Part shown: positions 1 through 7,212 of the stretch, piece by piece
Layout of the letters: each line of letters opens with the position of its first letter
Numbering within the stretch: the stretch's first letter is position 1
Origin: an uncultured Oscillospiraceae bacterium
Lineage (GTDB): Bacteria > Bacillota > Clostridia > Oscillospirales > Ruminococcaceae
Length of the DNA stretch: 14,845 nucleotides
NCBI GenBank assembly: GCA_910587335.1
Contig: CAJUMG010000005.1
Location: forward strand, 84,581 to 99,425
Reading direction: 5' to 3'
Translations under genes and position numbers: made by a program
The notes under the pieces: generated by a model
What the model was told of the DNA's origin: nothing
Seen by the model: only the letters and a program-made list of their open reading frames with translations
Database searches by the model: none

Positions 1-967
1 TAGGCATTCCATAAACAACACAGGTTTCCTTATCCTGGCCAACGGTATAAGCACCAGCCTGCCGCATTTTCAAAAGACCATTGGCACCATCCGCTCCCAT
101 ACCGGTCAGCTCAATTCCCATAGCATGTTGTTTGGCAACATCTGCTACGGAATCAAATAGCACGTCTACAGAAGGACAATGGCCGCTGACCTTGGCACCC
201 GGTTCGCTACGAACGTAGTATCCTTTGGCATCCTTCGCCAAGCGCAGGTGGAATTCTCCCGCGCCGATGATAATTTTTCCTGTTTCCACCCGGTCGCCAT
301 TCACTGCCTCTTTAACAGACATTTTGCAGATGCGGTCAAGCCGCTGGGCATACATATTGGTAAAAACCGGGGGCATATGCTGAACAATAACGATACCCGG
401 GGTGGTGGCAGGAAGATCCTTTACCACCTCCAAAATTGCTTCTGTTCCGCCGGTAGAGGCGCCAATAGCAATGACAATGTCTTTTTGGGCAGGGCCTGTG
501 AGATTAAGCGGTTGGGGAGAAGGTCTGAAAGCAGGAGTCGAGGTTGGCTGCTTTTTTCCAACACGGGCGGTAGAAGCAATCTTAACCTTTACAATCAGTT
601 CAGACATAAAGGTCTTCATGCCATCCGCCCCTTTAATTTCGGGTTTGCGGACGAAGTCTACCGCTCCGGCGCCCAACGCATCTAACACACGAATAGGCGC
701 AGAACTGACGACAACAACTGGCACTGGATGGACGGGCATAAGCCTTTTTAAAAAGTCAATGCCGTTTAATTTGGGCATTTCCACATCCAAAGTAACAACG
801 TCAGGCTGGATCGCTTTTATTTTATCCATGGCATCCATGGCGTCAACAGCCGTGCCAACTACTTCTATACGCGGATCCGCAGAAAAAGCTTTTTCAAGTG
901 CCTGACGGAAAAAGATCGAATCATCAACAATCAGCAGTCGGATTTTTTTTATCGGTAGAGCGGGCAT
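1..967 (-). CDS. cheB: CheB, chemotaxis protein-glutamate methylesterase/deamidase (3' end cut by window)
   Basis: CheB removes methyl groups from (and deamidates) glutamates of chemoreceptors, resetting receptor sensitivity; its activity rises when CheA phosphorylates its receiver domain. The frame is open from the ATG at 967 to the window edge and gives 322 residues, so roughly 25-30 C-terminal residues of a usual 350 are missing. Residues 1-120 are a receiver domain: acidic pocket D15/D16, phospho-acceptor D61 in DVEMP, S88/S89 and K108. After a linker (about 130-160), the esterase domain shows the catalytic triad S171 (GASTGG), H197 (VQHMPP) and D293 (LTGMGADGA). A Shine-Dalgarno site GAAGGGGG lies 7 bases upstream of the ATG. 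It is the last gene of cheA-cheW-cheR-cheB seen here, but is set off from cheR by about 200 bases. A nine-base duplication encodes MDAMDAMD at residues 42-48, in the receiver domain. Confidence 0.96.
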   Translation of the reverse strand, partial: MPALPIKKIRLLIVDDSIFFRQALEKAFSADPRIEVVGTAVDAMDAMDKIKAIQPDVVTLDVEMPKLNGIDFLKRLMPVHPVPVVVVSSAPIRVLDALGAGAVDFVRKPEIKGADGMKTFMSELIVKVKIASTARVGKKQPTSTPAFRPSPQPLNLTGPAQKDIVIAIGASTGGTEAILEVVKDLPATTPGIVIVQHMPPVFTNMYAQRLDRICKMSVKEAVNGDRVETGKIIIGAGEFHLRLAKDAKGYYVRSEPGAKVSGHCPSVDVLFDSVADVAKQHAMGIELTGMGADGANGLLKMRQAGAYTVGQDKETCVVYGMP

Positions 968-1071
968 GTTTATTTCCCCCTTCAGGCAAAACTATTGTTT
1001 TCAAACGGACCACCTCACTGTGATCTATTAGATAAAATACAAACAAAAGGACGAGATTATTCCCCAATAAC

Positions 1072-1123
1072 TTAGCTTTACCAACAGCAATTCGAATAGA
1101 AAAACAGGTTGTTTTAAAGCTAA
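1072..1123. repeat. Imperfect stem-loop in the cheR-cheB gap
   Basis: TTAGCTTTA at 1072-1080 and its exact reverse complement TAAAGCTAA at 1115-1123 form a 9-bp stem; inside it CAAC (1082-1085) can pair with GTTG (1108-1111). The loop contains the palindrome ATTCGAAT. No T-run follows the stem in the cheR-to-cheB direction, so this is not a standard intrinsic terminator. It lies in the 201-base gap (968-1168), which is unusually long for this operon. I see no supported gene and no convincing promoter in the rest of the gap. A role in RNA processing or differential expression of cheB is only inference. Confidence 0.45.
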
Positions 1124-1168
1124 AAATGTAAGAAACAATCCAGAAAACGAAAGACATAAGCCGTGCAG

Positions 1169-2020
1169 CTATTCACCTCGCTGGTAAATAGCAGGCTGGA
1201 CATAGTTATACCGAGACATACCATTGATGCTTTCCGAATGACCGATAAATAAAAATCCGCCAGGTGCTGTCCAGTCATAAAATTTATTGACAAGCTTAGT
1301 CTTGGTTTCTGTATCGAAATAAATCATAACATTCCGACAGAAAATCAAGTCAAATGGTTTTTTGAACTGGAATGGCTCCATTAAGTTTCCAGGACGGAAA
1401 ATGACCTCTTTGCGCAATTTATCAGAAATTTGGAAGGTTCCGTCAGGAAGGGCTTTCAGATATTTGGTCTTCCACTTGGGCGGAAGATCCTTCAAATCTG
1501 CAGCCGCATAGATGCCCTGCTGCGCTTTTGACAATACGCGCATAGAAATATCTGTCGCCAGTATGGTGGTATCCCACATAGATTTACGGCTACCGAAATA
1601 TTCATCAATAACCATTGCGGTATTATAAGCTTCCTGACCGGTAGAACATCCGGCGCTCCAAATGCGCATTTCACGGTTGTGGCACCGTTGTTCCAGATAA
1701 GGCAGTACATGCTTAAACAGATAATTAAAATGCTCATTTTCCCGCATGAAATAGGAAAGATTGGTAGTGAGCTTATTAAGCAGAGTTACAACTTCATTTC
1801 CGGATTTGTCTTTAAAAACCAAATCCAGATACTGCTGAAAGTTTGTGCAGCCCTTTTGCTGTAATTCCTGAGCGAGACGGCTCTCAACCAAAACACGCTT
1901 TTTGCTCAGATCAATTCCATATTTGCTTTTAACAAAATTCACAAGGGTTGCGAATTCTTTATCAGTCATACGAATCAGACGTGACTGAACATCATTCGCA
2001 CTGTTTTGCTGCGTATTCAT
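1169..2020 (-). CDS. cheR: CheR, chemoreceptor glutamate methyltransferase
   Basis: CheR transfers a methyl group from S-adenosylmethionine to receptor glutamates and opposes CheB in adaptation. The product is 283 residues, typical of the family. The N-terminal helical domain (about residues 15-90) carries the LTTNLSYFMRE segment, close to the usual LTTNxTxFFRE. The SAM-binding domain follows, with WSAGCSTGQEAY (about 121-132), the acidic residue of ATDIS (about 157), FDLIFCRNVMIYFD (about 223-236), and the C-terminal GHSES...YVQPAIYQR. Two starts are possible: a GTG at 2023 and the next codon ATG at 2020. The Shine-Dalgarno AAAGGAG lies 7 bases from the GTG and 10 from the ATG; I chose ATG as the commoner start, but the choice is open. 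The start lies about 20 bases after the end of cheW, so the two are probably co-transcribed. Confidence 0.97.
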   Translation of the reverse strand: MNTQQNSANDVQSRLIRMTDKEFATLVNFVKSKYGIDLSKKRVLVESRLAQELQQKGCTNFQQYLDLVFKDKSGNEVVTLLNKLTTNLSYFMRENEHFNYLFKHVLPYLEQRCHNREMRIWSAGCSTGQEAYNTAMVIDEYFGSRKSMWDTTILATDISMRVLSKAQQGIYAAADLKDLPPKWKTKYLKALPDGTFQISDKLRKEVIFRPGNLMEPFQFKKPFDLIFCRNVMIYFDTETKTKLVNKFYDWTAPGGFLFIGHSESINGMSRYNYVQPAIYQRGE

Positions 2021-2043
2021 CACGGTATGGCTCCTTTTACTAA

Positions 2044-2520
2044 CTAATATAACTGAAGATCACTCTGAAAGAACTTATTACAATCGATATTTAGGATACT
2101 TCTGTCTTCGACTTTCGAAATAGAGGACAGATAGCGCTCGCCATTCCTACCCAACTCCGGCAGATTATTGGACTCTCCGTCGTGGATAGAAACCACTTCG
2201 GCTACGCTGTCTACAATAAGGCCGACCTGCATGTTTTCAACTAATACAACGATAACGCAGGTTTTATCATCATAAGGACGCTCTTCCTGACCGAATTTAA
2301 GCCGTACGTCGATGACCGGAACCACCTTGCCCCGAAGATTGATAATTCCTTTGATATACGAAGGAAGGGAGGGGACAAAGGTGATAGGTTGAACACTGAT
2401 AATCTCAGTGACGTGGAGCAGCTCAATCCCATAAAATGTATCGTCAACATAAAATGATAAGTATCTTCCACTTAAATCGTCAAGGCTTTTTCCATCGGTT
2501 ATAACCTGATTCTCACTCAT
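2044..2520 (-). CDS. cheW: CheW, chemotaxis coupling protein
   Basis: CheW is the cytoplasmic adaptor that links chemoreceptors to the P5 domain of CheA in the signalling array. The 158-residue product is one CheW domain: LSGRYLSFYVDDTFYGIEL opens the fold (about residues 15-35), then the family signature INLRGKVVPVIDVRLKFG (about 85-102), then VGLIVDSVAEVVSI. A short hydrophilic N-terminal tail of about 15 residues precedes the domain. The ATG at 2520 has AAAAGGGG about 10 bases upstream. The gene starts 19 bases after the cheA stop and ends about 20 bases before cheR, as expected for one operon. Confidence 0.97.
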   Translation of the reverse strand: MSENQVITDGKSLDDLSGRYLSFYVDDTFYGIELLHVTEIISVQPITFVPSLPSYIKGIINLRGKVVPVIDVRLKFGQEERPYDDKTCVIVVLVENMQVGLIVDSVAEVVSIHDGESNNLPELGRNGERYLSSISKVEDRSILNIDCNKFFQSDLQLY

Positions 2521-2539
2521 ATTGAAAACACCCCTTTTC

Positions 2540-4600
2540 TTATAACATATTCAGCAGATTATTCGCATCCAAAATCAAACTGATACTGCCATCGCCCAAA
2601 ATGGAACAACCAGAAAGCCCCAGCTTTTTCAGCTCATATTTATTGAGGAAGGAGGGGAAGGGCTTTACAACCACCTGTTGTTCCCCAAGAAGCTCATCCG
2701 CAAAAATGCAGGCAATCTTGTCATTGTTTTCAATTTGAATAACGATTCCATCATACAATTCGGTAACTTCAGTGGAAATGCCAAATAGCCGATGCAGCCT
2801 GATGAGAGGGAAGCATTCACCGCGGAGCAAAATCATTTCGGTACCGTCTGTATCCAGAATGATCTGCCGATCGTCAGAGATTTTAAAGGACTGCTTAATC
2901 GAATTGATGGGCAGAGTGTAGATCGAATCTCCCACAGCCAGTTCCATACCATCGACAATTGCAAGGGTCAAGGGGATCTTTATGGTAAAGGTTGTTCCCT
3001 GACCACGTTTACTGTCGATGGAGAGCGTGCCGCCGACCTTTTCAATGTTTTTGCGGACAACGTCCATGCCAACGCCACGTCCAGAAAACTCCGTTACCTC
3101 CTGATTGGTGGAAAAGCCGGGGAGCATAATGAGATTAAAAATCTCCTTATCAGTATATTCGCTTTCAGGTTTGGAAAGAATACCGTTTTCCCGCGCCTTT
3201 TTGAGCAGTTTTTCCGGATCCAGCCCACATCCGTCATCAGCGATGGTAATGACAATTTCTCCGCCGATGTTGTTGGCGGACAGGGTAATTTTGCCCCGCT
3301 CCGGTTTGCCAATAGCCTTCCGTTCATCCGGCATTTCAATGGCATGGTCCATTGCGTTACGAACCATATGCATAAACGGATCGCCAATGGCCTCGTTAAT
3401 GGTTTTATCGATTTCGGTGTCTCCGCCTTCGGTGACCAGATCGACCTGCTTGTCAAGCTTTTTACACATATCGCGCACAATACGGTTCATCCGCTGGAAC
3501 AGGCCGGAAATCGGAACCATACGCATAGACATGACCACATCCTGTAGCTCGTCGGTCAGCTTGCGGAGTTCTCGAGCCGATTTTTGGAAGTTGTCCAGCT
3601 GAAGGCCTTTAAGATCCGAGTTGCCGACGACCATAGATTCTGTCGTGACCAGTTCGCCGACCAAATCCATCAGTTGGTCCAATTTGGCCTGATTCACACT
3701 GATAAGGCTCTGTTTTGCTTTTCCGCCGCCCGAAGCTGGCGCAGCAGCAGGAGCAGGACTGGACGCCTTGGCATTAGGAGACGAAGGAGCGTCTTTAGCC
3801 GGTTCAGGAGGTGCGGCTTCTGCATTTGGCTGCGCGTCCTCCAAAAGCTCATATGTCTTAATGTTGACTGCGCTTTCAATGGTATGCAAAACATCATCTA
3901 CAGAGGTACTGGGTTTAAAGTCGATTAAAAAGCCGTTCTTGATAATTTCGGAACAAAGCGACGCATCGTTCTCCGGATGAGCAGGAACAGACTCCAGCTC
4001 ATCGCACAAATCCTGAAGCTGGCTTAATAACATAAAAGCGCGGATATTTTCCATTTGGCATCCTTCTTCAAAAAACACCTTTACACGGTGCCGGCCAGCC
4101 GCTGCTGGAGGAGCGGCTGGCTCTGAAGAAGATGCCGGAGCGGAAGCGGTGCTTGACGCAGCGCCAGAAGGCTCTGCATCAGAGGCAGTGCCGCGCATGA
4201 TAGAAGCCAGTCGCTTTAATTCCGCGATCATACCGCTGGCGTCCTTATTGGCTTCTCCGCTTTCCTGGACTGATTCAACTTCACTTTTGAGAAAATCGGA
4301 CGCTTCCAGAACCACATCAAATAGCGCCTCTGTAACACTGGTCAAACGGTCAGGATTTTCGCGGAGAATAAAGAAAACATCCTCCACCGCATGGGCTAGA
4401 GTCGATACGCCATTAAACTCCATCATGGCCGAAGAACCTTTTATTGTGTGCATAATCCGAAAGATCTCATTGATATGATCCTCGCTCAGGCTTTTGGATT
4501 TTTCCGATTCCAAAAGAATTTCGTCCAGTTGCTCCAAAAGTGTGTTCGATTCATAAATGAATGTTTCTAACATGGGCTCCATGCTGGGATCAATCGCCAT
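2540..4600 (-). CDS. cheA: CheA, chemotaxis histidine kinase
   Basis: CheA autophosphorylates on histidine under receptor control and passes the phosphate to CheY and CheB. The 686-residue product has all five domains. P1 (about 1-110) carries the substrate histidine in IMHTIKGSS (H51). After an Ala/Ser/Pro-rich linker comes a P2-like regulator-binding domain (about 170-260), then a second Ala/Pro linker. P3 dimerisation begins with VNQAKLDQLMDLVGELV. The P4 ATPase has the N box HMVRNAMDHAIE, the G1 box DDGCGL, and GFSTNQEVTEFSGRGVGMDVV. P5 (CheW-like) fills the last 140 residues. The frame extends upstream to an ATG at 4642, but that has only a weak ribosome site. The ATG at 4600 (MAIDPSMEP) has AAGGTGA about 5 bases upstream and matches the usual CheA N-terminus. 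The N box reads DHAIE where most CheAs have DHGIE. Confidence 0.96.
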   Translation of the reverse strand: MAIDPSMEPMLETFIYESNTLLEQLDEILLESEKSKSLSEDHINEIFRIMHTIKGSSAMMEFNGVSTLAHAVEDVFFILRENPDRLTSVTEALFDVVLEASDFLKSEVESVQESGEANKDASGMIAELKRLASIMRGTASDAEPSGAASSTASAPASSSEPAAPPAAAGRHRVKVFFEEGCQMENIRAFMLLSQLQDLCDELESVPAHPENDASLCSEIIKNGFLIDFKPSTSVDDVLHTIESAVNIKTYELLEDAQPNAEAAPPEPAKDAPSSPNAKASSPAPAAAPASGGGKAKQSLISVNQAKLDQLMDLVGELVTTESMVVGNSDLKGLQLDNFQKSARELRKLTDELQDVVMSMRMVPISGLFQRMNRIVRDMCKKLDKQVDLVTEGGDTEIDKTINEAIGDPFMHMVRNAMDHAIEMPDERKAIGKPERGKITLSANNIGGEIVITIADDGCGLDPEKLLKKARENGILSKPESEYTDKEIFNLIMLPGFSTNQEVTEFSGRGVGMDVVRKNIEKVGGTLSIDSKRGQGTTFTIKIPLTLAIVDGMELAVGDSIYTLPINSIKQSFKISDDRQIILDTDGTEMILLRGECFPLIRLHRLFGISTEVTELYDGIVIQIENNDKIACIFADELLGEQQVVVKPFPSFLNKYELKKLGLSGCSILGDGSISLILDANNLLNML

Positions 4601-4725
4601 TGCAATCACCTTCAGTTTCATCAGATTCGTTTTACTCAACATGCCTATACAGGCTCTTTCTATTTATCTATTCGACAGCTTTAGCAAAAACCCAACTATA
4701 ATCTCTTGTGTTCTTTTCATTTTGT

Positions 4726-4754
4726 ACGATAAGTATGTATATAAGGTGTTTCAA
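4726..4754 (-). promoter_or_regulatory. Possible sigma-A promoter for the che operon
   Basis: Reading the minus strand, TTGAAA (complement of 4749-4754) is followed after 17 bases by TATCGT (complement of 4726-4731): five of six and four of six matches to TTGACA and TATAAT. Transcription would begin near 4719, about 120 bases before the cheA ATG at 4600. The region 4601-4803 separates the divergent cheA and FliK-like genes. On the plus strand I see only weak promoter candidates there, and no clear flagellar-sigma (TAAA-N15-GCCGATAA) site on either strand. Confidence 0.4.
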
Positions 4755-4764
4755 TTTTTTCTAG

Positions 4765-4803
4765 GAAGGGAGGCGGCCCCGACATTTAGCGCCGGGGAAA
4801 TGG
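4765..4803 (+). promoter_or_regulatory. Translation start region with a hairpin between a strong Shine-Dalgarno and the ATG
   Basis: The strongest ribosome site upstream of the FliK-like gene, GAAGGGAGG at 4765-4773, is 30 bases from the ATG at 4804, too far for direct use. Between them CCCCG (4777-4781) can pair with CGGGG (4793-4797) around an 11-base loop. Folding would leave about 9 unpaired bases between the Shine-Dalgarno and the ATG, near the optimum. The alternative is initiation from the weak GGGG at 4794-4797. The hairpin is G+C-rich in an otherwise A+T-rich leader. Confidence 0.35.
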
Positions 4804-6210
4804 ATGGCGGATATTTTGCGTGTAACAACCCCTCTTGTAAATAAAGCCCAGGTCCCTGAGGCAAAACGCAATGTGGATCTTGCAAATCAATTCCCGTTAC
4901 AGGACGTTACCCGGGTGGCAAAGCCAAATTCTCAATCTGAGCTGCTTTCCCAAAACAATGGGTTAATGCAGCAGGAGGAGACCTCCGCCCTTCTTTTAAA
5001 TTTATTAAAGGACCCTTCCGTTACGGTCAGTTTTTTGAAGGGAATTTCGGCGATGGAGGCGGTTATCCGTCTATTGCCGGCAAACAACAATGCCTTTACC
5101 CAAGAGCTTGAGCAGATGTTCGGCGAAATGCTGGTGCCATCGGACCAAATTGCCCAGGAAATGGGGCGGCAGGAATCGGCCTCGACCTTTTTTAAAGGGG
5201 AGCTGTTTGAATTGCTGCGCGAGGCGATCCGCCAGAACCCGGATCAGACAGGTCTGCGGGATACGACCGTATCCTTTTTAAAAGCTTTGACGCTGTATCA
5301 TACTAGGCAGGAGGCTTTGGGATCGGTTGCCAACAGCCTGCGGTATTTAGCCGAGAGTCTTTCCGCGAGTAAAACGCTCTCTCAAAAGCTGTCGGCGCTG
5401 GCGGAACAATATGAGGCGGAGCACGCGCCGGAATCTTTTCGAGAGCTTCGGCAGTCAACGCTCCATCTTTTAAAAGAGGTGCAGGACAGCATTCTTTTTT
5501 CCGAAAAAACAGAAAAGGTTGTAAAAATGCTCATTTACAATCTTTCCAGATATAATGATAACGGAGATTTTTTAAGAGAGTCGGTTTCCCGTATGCTGTT
5601 GCAGCTGCATGGGGACAAAATGCGGGAGCAATTTTTACAGTCGCTGGAAGAATTTTTGGATCAGGCCAAGCAGCCGCAGAAGGACGCTTCCTCTGCTATG
5701 AGTGCGCTTACGCGTATTCTGGAGCGGCAGACAGAAAATCAGGATTTAATGGCGCTTAATTCCGAGCGGGTGGAAAAAATTATTTACAGCTTGCTTTCTT
5801 CTCCCTGCAACTTTACACCGCTGCTCCACTTTGTTTTGCCTGTACAGTTCGAGGATTTACAGTCCTTTGCAGAAATTTGGATCAACCCCAATGGAGAAGA
5901 GGACGAACGGGACCGGCCATCTGATGGAACGCAGACAATCCATATGTTATTGTCATTTGAAATTGACAGCATTGGTCATTTTGAATTAGAATTATTTGTA
6001 CGGGAAAAGGTGATTGATTTTTCGCTTTTTTGTCCGCCTGCGTATGCTTCTGTTTACGATTCTCTGCAAAAAGATTTTCGTGGCTGTGCTGGACAAACAG
6101 GCTATCGTATTGGTGAAATTCGTGTGGATCGGCTGCAAAATCCTCGTTCGCTGATGGATGTATTTCGGTCGCTGCCATATAAAAGGACGGGTGTTGATGT
6201 CAAAATCTAA
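4804..6210 (+). CDS. FliK-C-like flagellar protein (YlqG-type position, first gene of ylqH-pilZ-ftsA-like operon)
   Basis: This 468-residue soluble protein has no signal peptide or membrane segment. Residues about 60-340 are a largely helical, Glu/Gln/Leu-rich region that I do not recognise. The last 90 residues resemble the C-terminal domain of hook-length control protein FliK (Flg_hook family): a beta-rich segment HMLLSFEIDSIGHFELELFV, then VIDFSLFCPPAYASVYDSL and a closing GYRIGEIRVDRL. In FliK that domain contacts FlhB and switches export from hook to filament substrates. The next gene encodes an FlhB-C-like protein and overlaps this one by 14 bases, which fits a FliK/FlhB-like pair, as in Bacillus ylqG-ylqH. 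A dedicated FliK elsewhere in the genome is likely, since this one lies outside the basal-body operon. The start is ATG 4804; an ATG at 4800 is in another frame. Role by similarity only. Confidence 0.72.
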   Translation: MADILRVTTPLVNKAQVPEAKRNVDLANQFPLQDVTRVAKPNSQSELLSQNNGLMQQEETSALLLNLLKDPSVTVSFLKGISAMEAVIRLLPANNNAFTQELEQMFGEMLVPSDQIAQEMGRQESASTFFKGELFELLREAIRQNPDQTGLRDTTVSFLKALTLYHTRQEALGSVANSLRYLAESLSASKTLSQKLSALAEQYEAEHAPESFRELRQSTLHLLKEVQDSILFSEKTEKVVKMLIYNLSRYNDNGDFLRESVSRMLLQLHGDKMREQFLQSLEEFLDQAKQPQKDASSAMSALTRILERQTENQDLMALNSERVEKIIYSLLSSPCNFTPLLHFVLPVQFEDLQSFAEIWINPNGEEDERDRPSDGTQTIHMLLSFEIDSIGHFELELFVREKVIDFSLFCPPAYASVYDSLQKDFRGCAGQTGYRIGEIRVDRLQNPRSLMDVFRSLPYKRTGVDVKI

Positions 6211-6502
6211 AAAAAATAAGGCGGTTGCCCTAAAATATAATGTGGAAGAGGATTTAGCTCCGATTGTCATTGCCTCTGGCTATGGGGAGATTGCCCAGCG
6301 GATTATTGATGTGGCTGAACAGCGGGGCATACCTGTGTTTCGAGACGATAGCGCTGTGTCGCTTTTGTGTATGCTGGAGGTGGGAAGCAATATTCCGCCG
6401 GAGCTTTATGAGGTGGTGGCAGCCATTTACTGTCAGCTGCTGCGAGCGTCCTACCGGATTAAGAACGGACACGATCCGGTACCGAAAGAGCCCCAAAATT
6501 AA
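6197..6502 (+). CDS. ylqH: YlqH, stand-alone FlhB C-terminal-domain-like protein
   Basis: The 101-residue product matches the post-cleavage cytoplasmic part of the export gate protein FlhB (FlhB/YscU/EscU family). AVALKYN corresponds to the strand just after the autocleavage site of FlhB, APIVIASGYGEIAQRIIDVA to the central strand and helix, and GIPVFRDDSAVSLLCMLEVGSNIPPELYEVVAAI to the conserved end. There are no membrane helices, and the NPTH cleavage motif itself is absent: a lysine-rich stretch (MSKSKKNK) stands in its place. The frame is open upstream to 6158, but the ATG at 6197 has AAAGGA 9 bases before it, so I start there; it overlaps the end of the preceding gene by 14 bases, suggesting translational coupling. 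It probably modulates or backs up FlhB in substrate switching. Confidence 0.88.
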   Translation: MSKSKKNKAVALKYNVEEDLAPIVIASGYGEIAQRIIDVAEQRGIPVFRDDSAVSLLCMLEVGSNIPPELYEVVAAIYCQLLRASYRIKNGHDPVPKEPQN

Positions 6503-6540
6503 AATAAGCCGACCAAGAGGTTGGAGGAAGGACGAAAGAT

Positions 6541-7182
6541 ATGCTTTCAAAAGAATATAACGGTTCTATTTGTGAAGTAACCAGCATGGAGAATAAACTG
6601 ATTGTGACCGGATTAGTCAGGGTTACAAACGGAGAAGATGGGGAAGTAGAAATCCATAACAATGGAGACCGCATGCCAATTTTAAAATTTGGCACGAAGG
6701 TAAAGCTTTCTTTGCATAATCCGCAGCTGGGAATACAGGTGATGGCTGGCGAGGTGTATCTGTCCGATGCAAGCTTTTTGCGGTTGATTAATCTACAAAT
6801 TTTTGCCGAGTATGAAAAACGGCGTTTTTTCCGTTTGACGATTGATCACAGCGCGGACCTGATTCCGGTCGGAAGATCCGGTGAAAAAACAGAGCGAAGA
6901 GGCGAAAGAACGCCTATCCGTGTAAAGGATGTTAGCCTGTGCGGCCTGCAATTTGAATGCGATAAGCCTTTAGCGCTGGGCAGCCAATACCGAATCCGCA
7001 TTGCACTACAGGATAACCTTTTGGAAACATTGGATTTTGTTGTACGAAGAGTATTACCTCAAAGCGATGGCACAACCCGGTATGGCGGCGAATTTTTGGA
7101 ATTGACCGCTCATGCAGAGCAAAGATTGTGCAGCTTTATTTTTAATCAGCAGCAAAAGCAGATTCGGCGGAGTCGAGGCTAA
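6541..7182 (+). CDS. PilZ-domain cyclic-di-GMP receptor, YcgR/DgrA-like flagellar brake
   Basis: PilZ proteins bind cyclic di-GMP; the YcgR/DgrA type then acts on the flagellar motor to slow swimming. The 213-residue product has the two-domain YcgR layout: an N-terminal beta-barrel-like region (about residues 1-90) and a PilZ domain (about 92-205). Both ligand motifs are intact: RxxxR in KRRFFR (R94 and R98) and DxSxxG in DVSLCGLQF (D130, S132, G135). Binding of cyclic di-GMP is therefore expected. A strong Shine-Dalgarno GGAGGAAGGA ends about 8 bases before the ATG at 6541. The gene lies 38 bases after ylqH and 30 before the FtsA-like gene, on the same strand and probably in the same transcript. 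Confidence 0.92.
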   Translation: MLSKEYNGSICEVTSMENKLIVTGLVRVTNGEDGEVEIHNNGDRMPILKFGTKVKLSLHNPQLGIQVMAGEVYLSDASFLRLINLQIFAEYEKRRFFRLTIDHSADLIPVGRSGEKTERRGERTPIRVKDVSLCGLQFECDKPLALGSQYRIRIALQDNLLETLDFVVRRVLPQSDGTTRYGGEFLELTAHAEQRLCSFIFNQQQKQIRRSRG

Positions 7183-7212
7183 CGGGTCCAGAAGAAAAGG
7201 TAAGGTGATTGG

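Noticed and set aside
924..1157. 77-residue minus-strand reading frame between cheR and cheB
   Set aside because: It overlaps the cheB start, has no good ribosome site at its ATG and matches no family I know; its hydrophobic make-up follows from A+T-rich intergenic DNA. An internal TTG near 1006 has GAGGTGG upstream, but its 26-residue product is not recognisable.
968..1168. Cyclic-di-GMP (GEMM) riboswitch in the cheR-cheB gap or other leaders
   Set aside because: None of the leaders shows the conserved GEMM core or its tetraloop-receptor layout; the inverted repeat in this gap has a different shape.
2792..3547. 251-residue plus-strand frame antisense to cheA
   Set aside because: It lies inside the strongly conserved P4-P5 part of cheA, lacks a ribosome site and looks like no protein family. 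The other frames inside cheA, cheB and the FtsA-like gene are rejected for the same reason.
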